From Xanthomonas maliensis (GTDB lineage Bacteria > Pseudomonadota > Gammaproteobacteria > Xanthomonadales > Xanthomonadaceae), in NCBI RefSeq assembly GCF_009192945.1, contig NZ_NSET01000012.1:1-64000 (forward strand): a stretch of DNA of 64,000 bases, in the 5' to 3' direction. Both the position numbers and the translations under genes were made by a program. Shown in pieces: positions 36,347 through 45,208 of the stretch; positions within the stretch are counted from its first letter, which is position 1; each line of letters opens with the position of its first letter. The notes under the pieces are model-generated. The model did no database searches. It saw nothing but the letters and a program-made list of their open reading frames with translations, and was not told the origin of the DNA.

Positions 36347-36806
36347 GGTCGTTCCAGAACAGGTGAGGCGCCGTTGGGCGCGGACGTCGGAGAGACAGAA
36401 GCGACGTCGCTGCTGGAGGACCACGTGGGCGGTGTGCCGGGTTGCCGGCGCAGGGGAAGACGGCGCCTGGCCGGGCAGGTGCGCGCAAGACCATCGACGA
36501 TGGTGCAAGCGGCTGCCAACGGCCCAGCGGCGGCGTCAGCAAGCCGCTGGCGAGAACGCAGTAGGCGCAGGCTTCGGCTGATGGCAGGCGATGATCGTGA
36601 TGATGATCCGCTGCCGGCGCGCTCGGCCATCCGGCGCTCGGCAGCGCATGCCCTGCGGCATGCGCGCTGCACAGGGGGCCAGCCCAGGCAGCGGTCGGGG
36701 CGGCCGCCAGCCAATGGCTGACGGCCGGTGCCGCTGCCAGCAACAGCGCCGCCAACACGGCCAGGCCGCGAAGCACGCCGGTGAACGGGTGGGAGCGCAG
36801 GTGCAT
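36078..36806 (-). CDS. DUF2946-type protein, frame runs into the receptor gene
   Basis: Starts MHLRSHPFTGVLRGLAVLAALLLAAAPAVSHWL, a signal-anchor. HHHDH and ACAYCVLASGLL (about 75-88) follow, the His and C-x2-C elements of DUF2946. Family members are about 110-160 residues and end soon after a Pro/Arg stretch like PAHRPRGPPA. Here the frame stays open to 242 residues and overlaps the receptor start by 269 bases, with a low-complexity Arg/His-rich tail. The functional part is probably only the first ~130 residues. DUF2946 proteins are found near TonB receptors and copper or heme genes. Confidence 0.55.
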   Translation of the reverse strand: MHLRSHPFTGVLRGLAVLAALLLAAAPAVSHWLAAAPTAAWAGPLCSAHAAGHALPSAGWPSAPAADHHHDHRLPSAEACAYCVLASGLLTPPLGRWQPLAPSSMVLRAPARPGAVFPCAGNPAHRPRGPPAATSLLSLRRPRPTAPHLFWNDHACLSFPFSPGASGPGLRCLRAATRTGHCATARRSAHPGHRPRRRRPPGDAAGHQQHRFGAGPAPDRHARQHQRAHARATGRSWRCQPQ

Positions 36807-36830
36807 GGGCGGCGGTGGGGCGGCGCGCGA

Positions 36831-37538
36831 TCAGTGCGTGTGGGTCGCCGCTGCGTAGCGGGTGTTGACCTCGTTCCAGTTGACCAGCGTCCACCACGCC
36901 TTGATGTAGTCGGCGCGCTTGTTCTGGTAGTGCAGGTAATAGGCGTGCTCCCACACGTCCAGCGCCAACAGCGGCGTGCCTCGCTCGGACACCACATCCA
37001 TCAAGGGATTGTCCTGGTTGGGTGTGGTGGTGATGGCCAGCGCTCCTTCCGGCTTGACGATCAGCCACACCCAGCCGGAGCCGAACACCTTGCTGGCGGC
37101 TTCGGAGAACTTGCTCTGAAAGGCCTCCTGCGAGCCGAAGGTCTGCACGAGCTTGGCCTTGAGCGCAGGCGACGGCGCCCCACCCTTGCCGACGGGAGCC
37201 ATCAACGTCCAGAACAGGCTGTGGTTGTAATGGCCACCGGCGTTGTTGCGCACCGCGGTGTCGTAACGCGAGATCTGCGCTTGCAGATCTTCCAGCGAGA
37301 TCTGCGCCAATGCCGGATAGTCCTTCACCTTGGCGTTGAGGTTGTCGACATACGCCTTGTGATGGCGATCGTGGTGAATCTGCATGGTTTCCGCATCGAT
37401 GGCCGGCTCCAGCGCGTTGGTGGCATACGGAAGGTCGGGCAGGGTGAAGGGCGTGCGGGTGGCGTCGGCCGCCGACACCAGCGATGTGGCCGACAGCAGG
37501 GCGGTGATGCACAGGGCTTTCAGGGCGATGCGTTGCAT
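36831..37538 (-). CDS. Exported Fe/Mn superoxide dismutase
   Basis: 235 residues. A signal peptide (MQRIALKALCITALLSATSLVSAAD) precedes a full Fe/Mn-SOD. Metal ligands are H55 (QIHHDRHHKAY), H106 (HYNHSLFW), D194 and H198 (DVWEHAYYLHYQNKR). The enzyme converts superoxide to peroxide and O2; the metal cannot be told for certain. Most bacterial Fe/Mn-SODs are cytosolic, so the leader suggests action in the periplasm. It lies between PepSY and DUF2946 genes in a metal-related cluster. Confidence 0.93.
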   Translation of the reverse strand: MQRIALKALCITALLSATSLVSAADATRTPFTLPDLPYATNALEPAIDAETMQIHHDRHHKAYVDNLNAKVKDYPALAQISLEDLQAQISRYDTAVRNNAGGHYNHSLFWTLMAPVGKGGAPSPALKAKLVQTFGSQEAFQSKFSEAASKVFGSGWVWLIVKPEGALAITTTPNQDNPLMDVVSERGTPLLALDVWEHAYYLHYQNKRADYIKAWWTLVNWNEVNTRYAAATHTH

Positions 37539-37607
37539 ACGTGCTTGCCTCCAGTGATGGTGAACTGCGTTGCGGGCTGCCCGGATGGGCGGTGGATTGT
37601 GGTGTCT

Positions 37608-37656
37608 AGAGCGCGTTAGGTACCTTGAGGTGAGTGCGAAGCGTCCTGTGGCGCGT
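37608..37656. repeat. Dispersed MITE-like repeat, copy 3 (49-bp end fragment)
   Basis: These bases match the left end of copy 1 (7667-7715) closely. They share AGAGCG, GTTA, GAGGTG, GTGCGAAGCGTCCTGTGGCGCGT in that order, and the match then stops. The fragment covers the last 13 codons and the stop of the PepSY gene. The rest of the element is not present on either side. Confidence 0.75.
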
Positions 37657-39094
37657 TGCGCCAGCCGCGTGTGAATCGCCAATCGAGCAGGCCGACCACC
37701 AGCAGCGACAGGCCGACCAGGGGAAACAGTGCACCGCCAACACAGAGCAATGCGAACACGCCCGCGACGCTGCGGCCCTGTTTGGGCAGCGGTGGCACGC
37801 CCAGCCCGCCCAGTGGACGGCGCTTCCACCACATCACCGCGCTGCTGACGCATAGCAGCACGATGGCGAGGCAGGCGAGCAACAGGAACACGCGATTGGC
37901 GGTGCCGTACTCCTGGCCGAGATGGACATTGATGCCCCATTCCAGGCCACGGCCAAGTGCGCCGTAGTCGCGATACCCCATGTCCAGCAGCACCTGACCG
38001 CTGTACTGATCCAGATGCACCACCCGTTGGCGCGCCACCGCCTCCGGATAGACCGAGGCGGTATAGACCCCGCGCGGGCCGCGCGGCAGGCTGACGCTGA
38101 AGCCCGGCGCCAGGCCGAGCGCCTGGAAGCGCTGCATCGCGGCGTCGATGCCGATGGCACCCGGCTGCGGCGTCAACGTGGCGAGCACACTGTCGCCTTG
38201 GTCGCCTTGGTCGCCGTGGTCGCCGTGGTCGGCATGATCGGCATGCGCTGGCATCGTGCTGGCATGCGCGTGCGCAGGTGCTTGTGAGGTCGGCAACTGC
38301 GCCTGCTGCAGCGACCAGGTCGGCGTGGTCAGGTCGGTCAGGTGCTGCTGCGACATCGGCACCTGCACCCGCACACCGGCCGGATACCCATAGTGGTGTC
38401 CATTGGCCCAGGCATTGACTTGCTTGCCCCACACCAGCGACCAGGGCATGCCGGTGATCGCCAGGAAGATGAGCACCGCGCCGACCCACACGCCGGTGAC
38501 GGCATGCAGGTCGCGCCAGAACAGCCGCTGGCCGGGACGACCGCGCACGCTGGTGACGCCGCCGCGCTGGCCACGTGGCCACCACAGGTACACGCCGGTC
38601 AGCACCAACAGAATCGCCCAACCCGCCGCGATCTCCATCAACGCACGTGCCGGCTCGCCGACCAGCGCCAGGCTGTGCAGGCGGCGCACGATGCCGGAGA
38701 CCGTGCCCTTCTCCGGCAACTGCCCCAGCACCCGCGCGGAGGTGGGATCCACGTAGTACACCGTGCGCGCGCCATCCGGACGCAAGACGCCGATCTCCAC
38801 GCTGCCGTCCGGCCGCTCCGGCGTGGTGTAGCGAAACACTGCGCCATCGGCCACTGCCCTCACCGCCGCGAGCTGGGCGCTGGGCAGGGTGGGCGGTCGT
38901 GTGCTGGTCTGTACCACCTTCAACGCGTGGTGGGCCCAGCGATCGATCGGCTTTTGGTAGAGGTAGAGCGCACCGGTCAGCGCCAACCAGGCGACGAATG
39001 GCACGACCAGCAGGCCGGCGTAGAAGTGCCAGCGCCACACCGCGCGATAGAAGCGCAACGGGTCGCGCGCGCGCTGCATCGTGTGCGTCTGCAT
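37616..39094 (-). CDS. PepSY-associated TM domain protein with His/Asp-rich loop
   Basis: 492 residues. It opens MQTHTMQRARDPLRFYRAVWRWHFYAGLLVVPFVAWLALTG, the family's first helix with the conserved WRWHFYAGL. Further helices lie at about 155-180, 205-230, 400-425 and 440-470. Two PepSY-like periplasmic parts lie between. The second contains a tandem loop HADHADHGDHGDQGDQGD (about 283-300) fit for metal binding. Such proteins accompany siderophore or heme uptake and may reduce or move iron. The last 13 residues (NAPQDASHSPQGT) come from the repeat fragment at 37608-37656. Confidence 0.88.
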   Translation of the reverse strand: MQTHTMQRARDPLRFYRAVWRWHFYAGLLVVPFVAWLALTGALYLYQKPIDRWAHHALKVVQTSTRPPTLPSAQLAAVRAVADGAVFRYTTPERPDGSVEIGVLRPDGARTVYYVDPTSARVLGQLPEKGTVSGIVRRLHSLALVGEPARALMEIAAGWAILLVLTGVYLWWPRGQRGGVTSVRGRPGQRLFWRDLHAVTGVWVGAVLIFLAITGMPWSLVWGKQVNAWANGHHYGYPAGVRVQVPMSQQHLTDLTTPTWSLQQAQLPTSQAPAHAHASTMPAHADHADHGDHGDQGDQGDSVLATLTPQPGAIGIDAAMQRFQALGLAPGFSVSLPRGPRGVYTASVYPEAVARQRVVHLDQYSGQVLLDMGYRDYGALGRGLEWGINVHLGQEYGTANRVFLLLACLAIVLLCVSSAVMWWKRRPLGGLGVPPLPKQGRSVAGVFALLCVGGALFPLVGLSLLVVGLLDWRFTRGWRNAPQDASHSPQGT

Positions 39095-39554
39095 GTCAGC
39101 GTCCTCCCGTGGAGATCGTCGCGGCGGCGGCCAGTGTGCCGCGCTGCGCGCGCCGCGGTACGCGCTGACAGTGCGCGTTGCGACGACGATGATGCGGTGC
39201 GCGCAGCGCGCGGCCGGCTTGCGGGTGACTGCGGCGATATCCGTCGTCGCCGGGATGGCGCAGGCGGCACGGGCGCGCGCGGCCGCTGAGGTCGACGCGC
39301 AGGGGCTTCGGCAGACACCGGTCCTCGCAGCGTGGTGTTTGCTGGCGCGCACGTGCGACAACGCAGCCGTGTGCCCAGCATCGGCAGGAGGAAGCAGAGA
39401 AACAATCGCGAGACATGAGGTCGTACCAAGCGACGCCGCCCCGCCGAAGGCGAGGAGCGTGAGCAAGAGGGATGCAGCGCCGACGCCGCGTTGCAGGCAA
39501 CGCAGTGCGGGGGCGCGCAGGCATGTCGACGGCGGGGCAGGGACCCGCCGTGGC
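39095..39554. other. 460-bp intergenic region between two DUF2946/PepSY cluster genes
   Basis: No gene can be supported. Open frames on both strands give Arg/Ala-rich products without known domains. One minus-strand stretch around 39400-39466 would encode a hydrophobic segment (LTLLAFGGAASLG, SCLAIVSLL), so a decayed small membrane protein is possible. The start is not recoverable. Confidence 0.4.
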
Positions 39555-40046
39555 TTACGCCATGCAGGGCGGGCCGCGCGCGCCCAGTTGCCCGGTTGGT
39601 CCGCGTGGCACGCGCGCCAGCCGCTGCGGCAGCCAGTCGCGGATCAGCGGGACCACCAGCAATACGGCCAACAGGGCGACCGCGAAGACCAGCAGACGCG
39701 CGGCGATCGCACAATACGCGCAGTCGCCGTCCTCGCCGCGTCCGGCCGGGTGCTGCGGAGTCGGTGCGGCCTGGACGTGCATCGGCGGAGGCACGGAATC
39801 CGCGTTCGCCATCGCGTGCGCGCCGTGGTGATGCGGATCGGCCGCGGTCGTGGGGGCCATTGCCGGCGTGCACATGGCCGCTGGCGCGACCGCCTCCGGG
39901 GCGGCAGGCGCATGCATGCTCTGCATGTGCGCAGTGCTTGGCGCGCACGCCAGCATCCCGCGACTCACCAGCGGGGCGAGCAACATCAGCAGCATGGCCA
40001 GGCAGGCCAGCCAGGACACGCTGCGCTGGAAGGCGAGGGAGTGCAC
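39555..40046 (-). CDS. DUF2946 family protein
   Basis: 163 residues from a GTG start at 40044-40046 (no suitable ATG upstream). It opens VHSLAFQRSVSWLACLAMLLMLLAPLVSRGM, a membrane-type leader. A Met/His/Pro-rich middle (HMQSMHAP, HHHGAHAM) precedes GDCAYCAIAARLLVFAVALLAVLLVVPLI, the C-x2-C element and second helix, and the ending RVPRGPTGQLGARGPPCMA matches the family C-terminus (ARGPP). Met and His suggest copper or heme-related binding; this is inferred. It heads the PepSY/SOD cluster. Confidence 0.8.
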   Translation of the reverse strand: MHSLAFQRSVSWLACLAMLLMLLAPLVSRGMLACAPSTAHMQSMHAPAAPEAVAPAAMCTPAMAPTTAADPHHHGAHAMANADSVPPPMHVQAAPTPQHPAGRGEDGDCAYCAIAARLLVFAVALLAVLLVVPLIRDWLPQRLARVPRGPTGQLGARGPPCMA

Positions 40047-40256
40047 GCCCCCATTGTAGGTGCATGGCGTGGTCGGGTTATCACGCCTCCCGCAGGTCAG
40101 CTGCGACGCGTTGTCGCAGCCTGCGGACACCCAAGCGCAGCCATGCGGATGTGACAGCGGGCGCAGGTGCCCGGTATGACCAAACTGGCAGGCGTGGTCT
40201 TGCCTGGATCTGGCAGCGCGCCCGCCGGCGGGGGGCAACAGGCGATGCCGCCGGCG

Positions 40257-41012
40257 TCAGATGACCTGGCCACCGGAGACCTCGATGCGCTGTGCGGTGA
40301 TCCAGCGATTGTCCTCCGACAACAGGCTGGCGATCATCGCGCCGATGTCGTCGGGCACGCCGACACGGCCCAGTGCGATCATTCCGGCGAACTGCGCATT
40401 GAGATCGGGCGTGTCGCGGACCGCGCCACCAAGGAAGTCGGTGGCGATCGCGCCGGGCGCCACCGTGTTGACGGTGATGCCGCGTGCGCCCAGCTCTTTG
40501 GCCAGGTAGAGCGTCAGGATCTCCACTGCACCCTTGGCCGCCGCGTAGGCCGAGAAACCGGCAAACGAGATGCGGGTCAGACCGGAGGAGGTGTTGACGA
40601 TGCGCCCGCCATCGATCAATAGCGGCAACAGCGCCTGGGTCAGAAAGAACACGCCCCTGACATGGACGGCGAACAAGCGATCGAACTGCTCGACCGTGGT
40701 ATCGGCAAAGCTGGCCATCTCGCCGTGCCCGGCATTGTTGACCAGATGGTCGAACTGCTCGCGCCCCCAGACGTTCTGCAGTGCCTGCTGCAGGCGCTTG
40801 GCGAACTCGGCAAACGTGGCGACGTCGGCCACATCCAAGGGCAGCGCGACGGCCTTGCGGCCCATGGCGCGGATCGCATCGACCACGGCCTGCGCCTCGG
40901 CTTGGCCAGTGCGATAGGTGACGATGACATCGCCACCATGACGGGCGATCTGCAGTGCCGTATTGCGGCCCAGGCCGCGGCTGGCACCGGTCACGAGGGT
41001 GAGTGTGTGCAT
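40257..41012 (-). CDS. SDR-family NAD(P)-dependent oxidoreductase
   Basis: 251 residues of the classical short-chain dehydrogenase family. The cofactor loop is TGASRGLG (8-15), NNAG lies at 92-95, and the catalytic residues are S142 or S143, Y156 and K160 (YAAAK). The C-terminus (GQVI) is typical. Its substrate is unknown; the Arg in VTYRTG after the second strand hints at NADPH. It follows the DJ-1/PfpI gene on the same strand, about 100 bases downstream. Both may respond to the divergent LysR regulator. Confidence 0.92.
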   Translation of the reverse strand: MHTLTLVTGASRGLGRNTALQIARHGGDVIVTYRTGQAEAQAVVDAIRAMGRKAVALPLDVADVATFAEFAKRLQQALQNVWGREQFDHLVNNAGHGEMASFADTTVEQFDRLFAVHVRGVFFLTQALLPLLIDGGRIVNTSSGLTRISFAGFSAYAAAKGAVEILTLYLAKELGARGITVNTVAPGAIATDFLGGAVRDTPDLNAQFAGMIALGRVGVPDDIGAMIASLLSEDNRWITAQRIEVSGGQVI

Positions 41013-41111
41013 GGAGTGTCCTGTGGGGTGCGGCTGCAGCGCTGCCCACGTCGCCACCGCCTGTGGTGGCGACTGAAGAACGGCTTGCGCTTGGCAGCGA
41101 GCGTGCAGTGA

Positions 41112-41666
41112 TCAGTGCAAGGCCTGGATGATGGCGTCGGCGAAAGCAGGGATATCCGCCGGCATGCGGCTGGTGATCAACTTGCCGTCGATCACGACGG
41201 GCGCATCGATCACTTCCGCACCGGCATTGGCCAGATCACGGCGGATGGAATACCAGCCGGTGACGCGCCGGCCGTGCAGGCGGTCGGCCTCGACCAACAA
41301 CCACGGCGCATGGCAGATGGCCGCCACCACCTTGTCTTGCTGCATGAAGCTGCGCACGATCTCGATGGCGGCAGGCTCCATGCGCAGCGTGTCCGGATTG
41401 CTGAGTCCGCCTGGCAACACCAGCGCGTCGAATTCGTCGATCGTCACCGCCTGCAGCGTGCGATCGGGGGTGATGTGTTGCGTGGAGGCGCGCGAGGCGC
41501 CCGCCTGCGCATTCCAGACAACGCCCTTGAGCGGGCGCGTGTCCGGCGCTGCCAGGGTGACCTGGAAGCCTGCGCCCAGCAACGCGGCGCGCGTGTCGAA
41601 CAATTCGCTGTCTTCGTAACCGTTGGTGGCCATCATCAGGATGGACGCCGATGGGGCATGCGACAT
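41112..41666 (-). CDS. DJ-1/PfpI family protein (type 1 glutamine amidotransferase-like)
   Basis: 184 residues. The nucleophile elbow reads VVAAICHAPWLLVEA, with C118 followed by H119. E18 in NGYEDSELF matches the conserved Glu that sets the Cys reactivity. PVVIDGKLITSRMPADIPAFADAII is the family's C-terminal block. Members act as deglycases, glyoxalases or stress chaperones. It is upstream of the SDR gene and divergent from a LysR gene, a common pairing for aldehyde or electrophile stress; the stimulus is not known. Confidence 0.92.
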   Translation of the reverse strand: MSHAPSASILMMATNGYEDSELFDTRAALLGAGFQVTLAAPDTRPLKGVVWNAQAGASRASTQHITPDRTLQAVTIDEFDALVLPGGLSNPDTLRMEPAAIEIVRSFMQQDKVVAAICHAPWLLVEADRLHGRRVTGWYSIRRDLANAGAEVIDAPVVIDGKLITSRMPADIPAFADAIIQALH

Positions 41667-41885
41667 GAGTCACTCCTTGCAGTGATGTTGCTACGATGGG
41701 GGGATGCGCGACACACCCCTGTCGCTTGCGCTGGAGCTGATGCAACCGGCGCGAGCGCGGCGCGTGCGCGAGGGTGATGGTGGGGCGGGGGAGGTGTCTG
41801 CGGCTGTCGGCAGGTTAGGCAGCGGCAGCGCGGAGGAGAAAGACTTTGTGTGATGGCCAGCGATGCTTGTGAGGCATGGATCGGC

Positions 41886-42794
41886 ATGGAGCTCAGACAC
41901 CTGCGGTATTTCGTCGCGGTCGCCGAAGAAGGCAACGTCACCACTGCGGCAAGCCAGCGCTTGTTCACTTCGCAGCCGTCCTTGAGCAGGCAGCTCAAGG
42001 ATCTGGAGCTGGAAGTCGGTACCGAGTTGTTGATTCGCTCCGCCCGCGGCATCGAGCTGACTGCCGCGGGCGCCGCCTTCCTGGAGCAGGCACGGCTGGC
42101 ATTGAGTCATGCCGCCGCGGCGGTAGATGCGGCGCGACGCACCGCCCGCCTGTCCAGGGAGAGCTTCACCGCCGGCTTTCTGACCGGGCAGGAGGTCGAC
42201 TGGTTGCCACACCTGACCCGGTTACTGCGCCACGAGTTGCCCACTATCGAATTCAAGGTCGTCAGCCTGCAGTCGCCCTCGTTGGCCGATGCCCTGCAAC
42301 GTGGCGAGGTCGACCTGGGCTTCCTGCGCGTCGAGCCGCGGCCGGACCTGCGCTTTGAGGTGATCGCGCAGGAGCCGTTGTTGGTGATCCTGCCCAGCGA
42401 CCACCGGCTGGCCGGCGAACCGGCCATCGATCCGCAGGAACTGGAACGCGAGACGTTCATCGGCTACTCGGACATCCCGCATGTGCTGCGCGAGGTGGTC
42501 ACGGCGTATTGCAGGGACAATGCGATCACGCTGGCGCCCAGCGGGTATCAGTTGGACGACTTCGGCACCGGCATCTCGCTGGTCAGTTCCACCCGCGGGG
42601 TGACGCTGCTGCCGCGCTATGTGGAGCCGCTGCTGCCGTGGTCGGTGGTCAGTCGTCCGCTGGCCGGGCCGCAGCCGACCATCGATATCGCACTCGGCTA
42701 TCGCAGCGACAATCCCTCGCCCATCCTGCAGACGGTATTGGCCAATCTCCCGCAGTTGATCGACGCCGGCCCGGCCGGCATCCGCCGCCGTTGA
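41886..42794 (+). CDS. LysR-family transcriptional regulator
   Basis: 302 residues from MELRHLRYFVAVAEEGNVTTAASQRLFTSQPSLSRQLKDLELEVGTELLIRS, the winged HTH of LysR proteins. The ligand domain has the HcaR/CatR-like pattern LPSDHRLAGEPAIDPQEL. The ATG at 41886 is chosen since MELRHLRYF is the typical start. It is divergent from the DJ-1/PfpI gene, with 219 bases between starts, and probably controls that gene and the SDR gene. Confidence 0.93.
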   Translation: MELRHLRYFVAVAEEGNVTTAASQRLFTSQPSLSRQLKDLELEVGTELLIRSARGIELTAAGAAFLEQARLALSHAAAAVDAARRTARLSRESFTAGFLTGQEVDWLPHLTRLLRHELPTIEFKVVSLQSPSLADALQRGEVDLGFLRVEPRPDLRFEVIAQEPLLVILPSDHRLAGEPAIDPQELERETFIGYSDIPHVLREVVTAYCRDNAITLAPSGYQLDDFGTGISLVSSTRGVTLLPRYVEPLLPWSVVSRPLAGPQPTIDIALGYRSDNPSPILQTVLANLPQLIDAGPAGIRRR

Positions 42795-42881
42795 CGGCAG
42801 GCCGACACTGTCGGTGCAGGCCGCGCGACGGCGCGCTCAGTGGAGGCAATGGCTGCGATCGGGGTCTGCGTGCAGCGCTGC

Positions 42882-45203
42882 TCAGCGCGCTGCGCGCAGT
42901 AGCGCATCCTCGGTGATCGCGTTGGTCAGCACCGTCGGTAACACCGCCGGTGGCGTGCCGGGCCCGTAGACCACGTATAGCGGCACGCCGACTGCCTGGT
43001 GCTGATCGAGAAAAGCGCTGATCTGCGGATCGACATTGGTCCAGTCGCCCTTCATGTACACCGCATCGACGCGGCGCAAGGCATCGCGGAATTCGGCGCT
43101 GGACAACACGTTTTTCTCGTTGGCCTTGCAGGTCACGCACCAGTCGGCGGTCATGTTGACAAACACCACGCGGTTGTCGGCGCGCAGCCGATCCAGCAGT
43201 TGCGGGGTATACGCCACTGCACCTTCGGCGGCCGCGCTGCGCGGCGGGCTGAGCCGGGTCACCGCCACCACCGGCACGATCGCCAGCAGCAGCATCGCCG
43301 CGGCCAGGCCCATGCCCAACCGGTGGCTGTGCCAGCGGCTGCGTTCGAACCACCACACGCCCAGCGCCAGCAAGGTGGCGCCGACCAGGATCAGCGACAG
43401 CGCATCCACACCGCGTTGCTTGCCCAGCACCCACAGCAACCAGATCGCCGTCAGATACATCGGGAACGCCAGCACCTGCTTGAGCGTTTCCATCCACGCG
43501 CCCGGCGTCGGCAGGCGCCGGGCCAGCGACGGGACGAAGCCGATCAACAGGAACGGCAGCGCCAATCCCAGGCCCAGCACCAGGAACACCAGCATCGCCA
43601 GCACCGCCGGGGCGGTGAAGGCATAGGCCAAGGCGGTGCCCATGAACGGGGCGATGCACGGGCTGGCGACCACGCAGGCCAGCACGCCGGTGAAGAAGTC
43701 GCCCAGCGGGCCGTTGCGCGCGGCCAGCGACTGACCGATGCCGCCGAGATTGCCGCCCAGGGTGAACACCCCCGACAGACTCAGGCCGACCGCGAACATC
43801 AGGTAGGCGAGCATCGCCACGAACCAGGGTTGCTGCAGCTGGAAGCCCCAGCCGGCAGCCTGGCCGGCCGCGCGCAGGCCGATCACCAGCCCGCCGATCG
43901 CCGCGAACGACACCAGCACGCCCAGCGAATACCAGATGGCGTGGCTGCGCGCATGGCTGCGGCTCTCGCCGCTATGTGCCAGGCCAAGCACCTTCAGCGA
44001 CAGGATCGGCAGCACGCAGGGCATCAGATTCAACACCAGCCCACCGAGCAGGGCCAGCAGCAGGATCACCGGCAGGCTCTTGTCCAGGTGCGGCGGCGTG
44101 GTGCGCTGCGCATTGCCCGCCGCCGCATCGGCGGCCGGCGCGGCGCTTGCGGCCGCCGGTGTTGGTGCCGGTGCCGAAGGGGCGGATGGCTCGGCGGAGG
44201 CCTGTCCGGCCGTCAGCGGCGCGATCATCAGCGGTGTGGCCTGCGCCTGGTTCTGCGGCGAGACGGTGCCGGCCGGCAGGTCCAGCGTCACCCGGCGTGT
44301 CATCGGCGGGTAGCAGATGCCATCGGTCTGGCAGCCCTGGAACGTGCTGACCAGGGTCATGCGCGCCGGCTTGGCGTGGTCGCGCAACAGCGGCAGGGTG
44401 ACGTCGGCCTGGTCGAAGTAGACCACCACGTCGCCGAAATGCTCGTCGCGATGCGGCTTGCCCTGTGGCCAGCGCGGTACGCCGGGGCGGATGCCGCTGG
44501 TTCCCTCGACCGCCAGCGACGTGCGGTCGCGATAGATGTAATAGCCCGGCGCCGGGGTGAAGCGCAGCAGCAGGCGATTGCCGTCGCCGACGATGGCTTC
44601 GAAGCGAAACGCCTGATCGGCCGGCAGCGGCAGCGCATCCATCCCGGCCATCGTCCCGGGCGCACCGAACAGCGGCGTGGCGCTGGAGGCGTTCGGCGCC
44701 AGCGCGGCAGGCGCTGCCGCCGCGGCGGCGGCCGGTGCCTGCTGCAACGCCACCCGCAGTTCGCGCCGCTGTGGCGGATAGCACACGCCGGCATCGGCGC
44801 AGCCTTGGTATTGCACCTGCAGGACCGCTTCCCGCTGTCCGGGCGCGGCCTTGCCGGGCAACTGCGCATGCAGCTGCTGGCGATAGGTCTGCACCTGGCC
44901 GAAGAATTCGTCGTGCTTGTGCTGGCCTTCGGGCAGCACCAGCGGCTGGGCGACGAAGCCATCGCCGGCAGTCACGCGGATGCGGTGGCGATACAGGTAG
45001 TAGCCCGGCGCGATCTTCCAGTCCAGGGCGATGTGGTCAGGGTCGGTGGCCTGCGCGCTCAGCACGAAGGCCTGGTCCACCGGCAACAAATCGGCCTCGG
45101 TCACGGCGGCTTGCGCCGACGTGGACAGCAAGGCGAAGGGGGCAAGCAGCGACACGCTCAGGCGCAGGGCGCGATGGGCGATCCAGCGGGACAGGGACTT
45201 CAT
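42882..45203 (-). CDS. dsbD: Thiol:disulfide interchange protein DsbD with duplicated alpha domain
   Basis: 773 residues, longer than the ~565 of E. coli. After a signal peptide come two tandem DsbD-alpha domains: APGYYLYRHRI with CADAGVCYPP (about 137), and APGYYIYRDRT with CQTDGICYPP (about 294). The membrane beta domain has cysteines in LNLMPCVLPIL (about 395) and VVASPCIAPFMG. The gamma thioredoxin domain has ADWCVTCKANE (about 690). DsbD moves electrons from cytosolic thioredoxin to periplasmic partners. It is upstream of nothing obvious; cutA lies five bases upstream of it. Confidence 0.95.
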   Translation of the reverse strand: MKSLSRWIAHRALRLSVSLLAPFALLSTSAQAAVTEADLLPVDQAFVLSAQATDPDHIALDWKIAPGYYLYRHRIRVTAGDGFVAQPLVLPEGQHKHDEFFGQVQTYRQQLHAQLPGKAAPGQREAVLQVQYQGCADAGVCYPPQRRELRVALQQAPAAAAAAAPAALAPNASSATPLFGAPGTMAGMDALPLPADQAFRFEAIVGDGNRLLLRFTPAPGYYIYRDRTSLAVEGTSGIRPGVPRWPQGKPHRDEHFGDVVVYFDQADVTLPLLRDHAKPARMTLVSTFQGCQTDGICYPPMTRRVTLDLPAGTVSPQNQAQATPLMIAPLTAGQASAEPSAPSAPAPTPAAASAAPAADAAAGNAQRTTPPHLDKSLPVILLLALLGGLVLNLMPCVLPILSLKVLGLAHSGESRSHARSHAIWYSLGVLVSFAAIGGLVIGLRAAGQAAGWGFQLQQPWFVAMLAYLMFAVGLSLSGVFTLGGNLGGIGQSLAARNGPLGDFFTGVLACVVASPCIAPFMGTALAYAFTAPAVLAMLVFLVLGLGLALPFLLIGFVPSLARRLPTPGAWMETLKQVLAFPMYLTAIWLLWVLGKQRGVDALSLILVGATLLALGVWWFERSRWHSHRLGMGLAAAMLLLAIVPVVAVTRLSPPRSAAAEGAVAYTPQLLDRLRADNRVVFVNMTADWCVTCKANEKNVLSSAEFRDALRRVDAVYMKGDWTNVDPQISAFLDQHQAVGVPLYVVYGPGTPPAVLPTVLTNAITEDALLRAAR

Positions 45204-45208
45204 CAACG

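Noticed and set aside
39096..39524. 142-codon minus-strand frame between PepSY and DUF2946 genes
   Set aside because: Arg/Pro/His-rich without domain or leader; overlaps alternative frames of similar quality.
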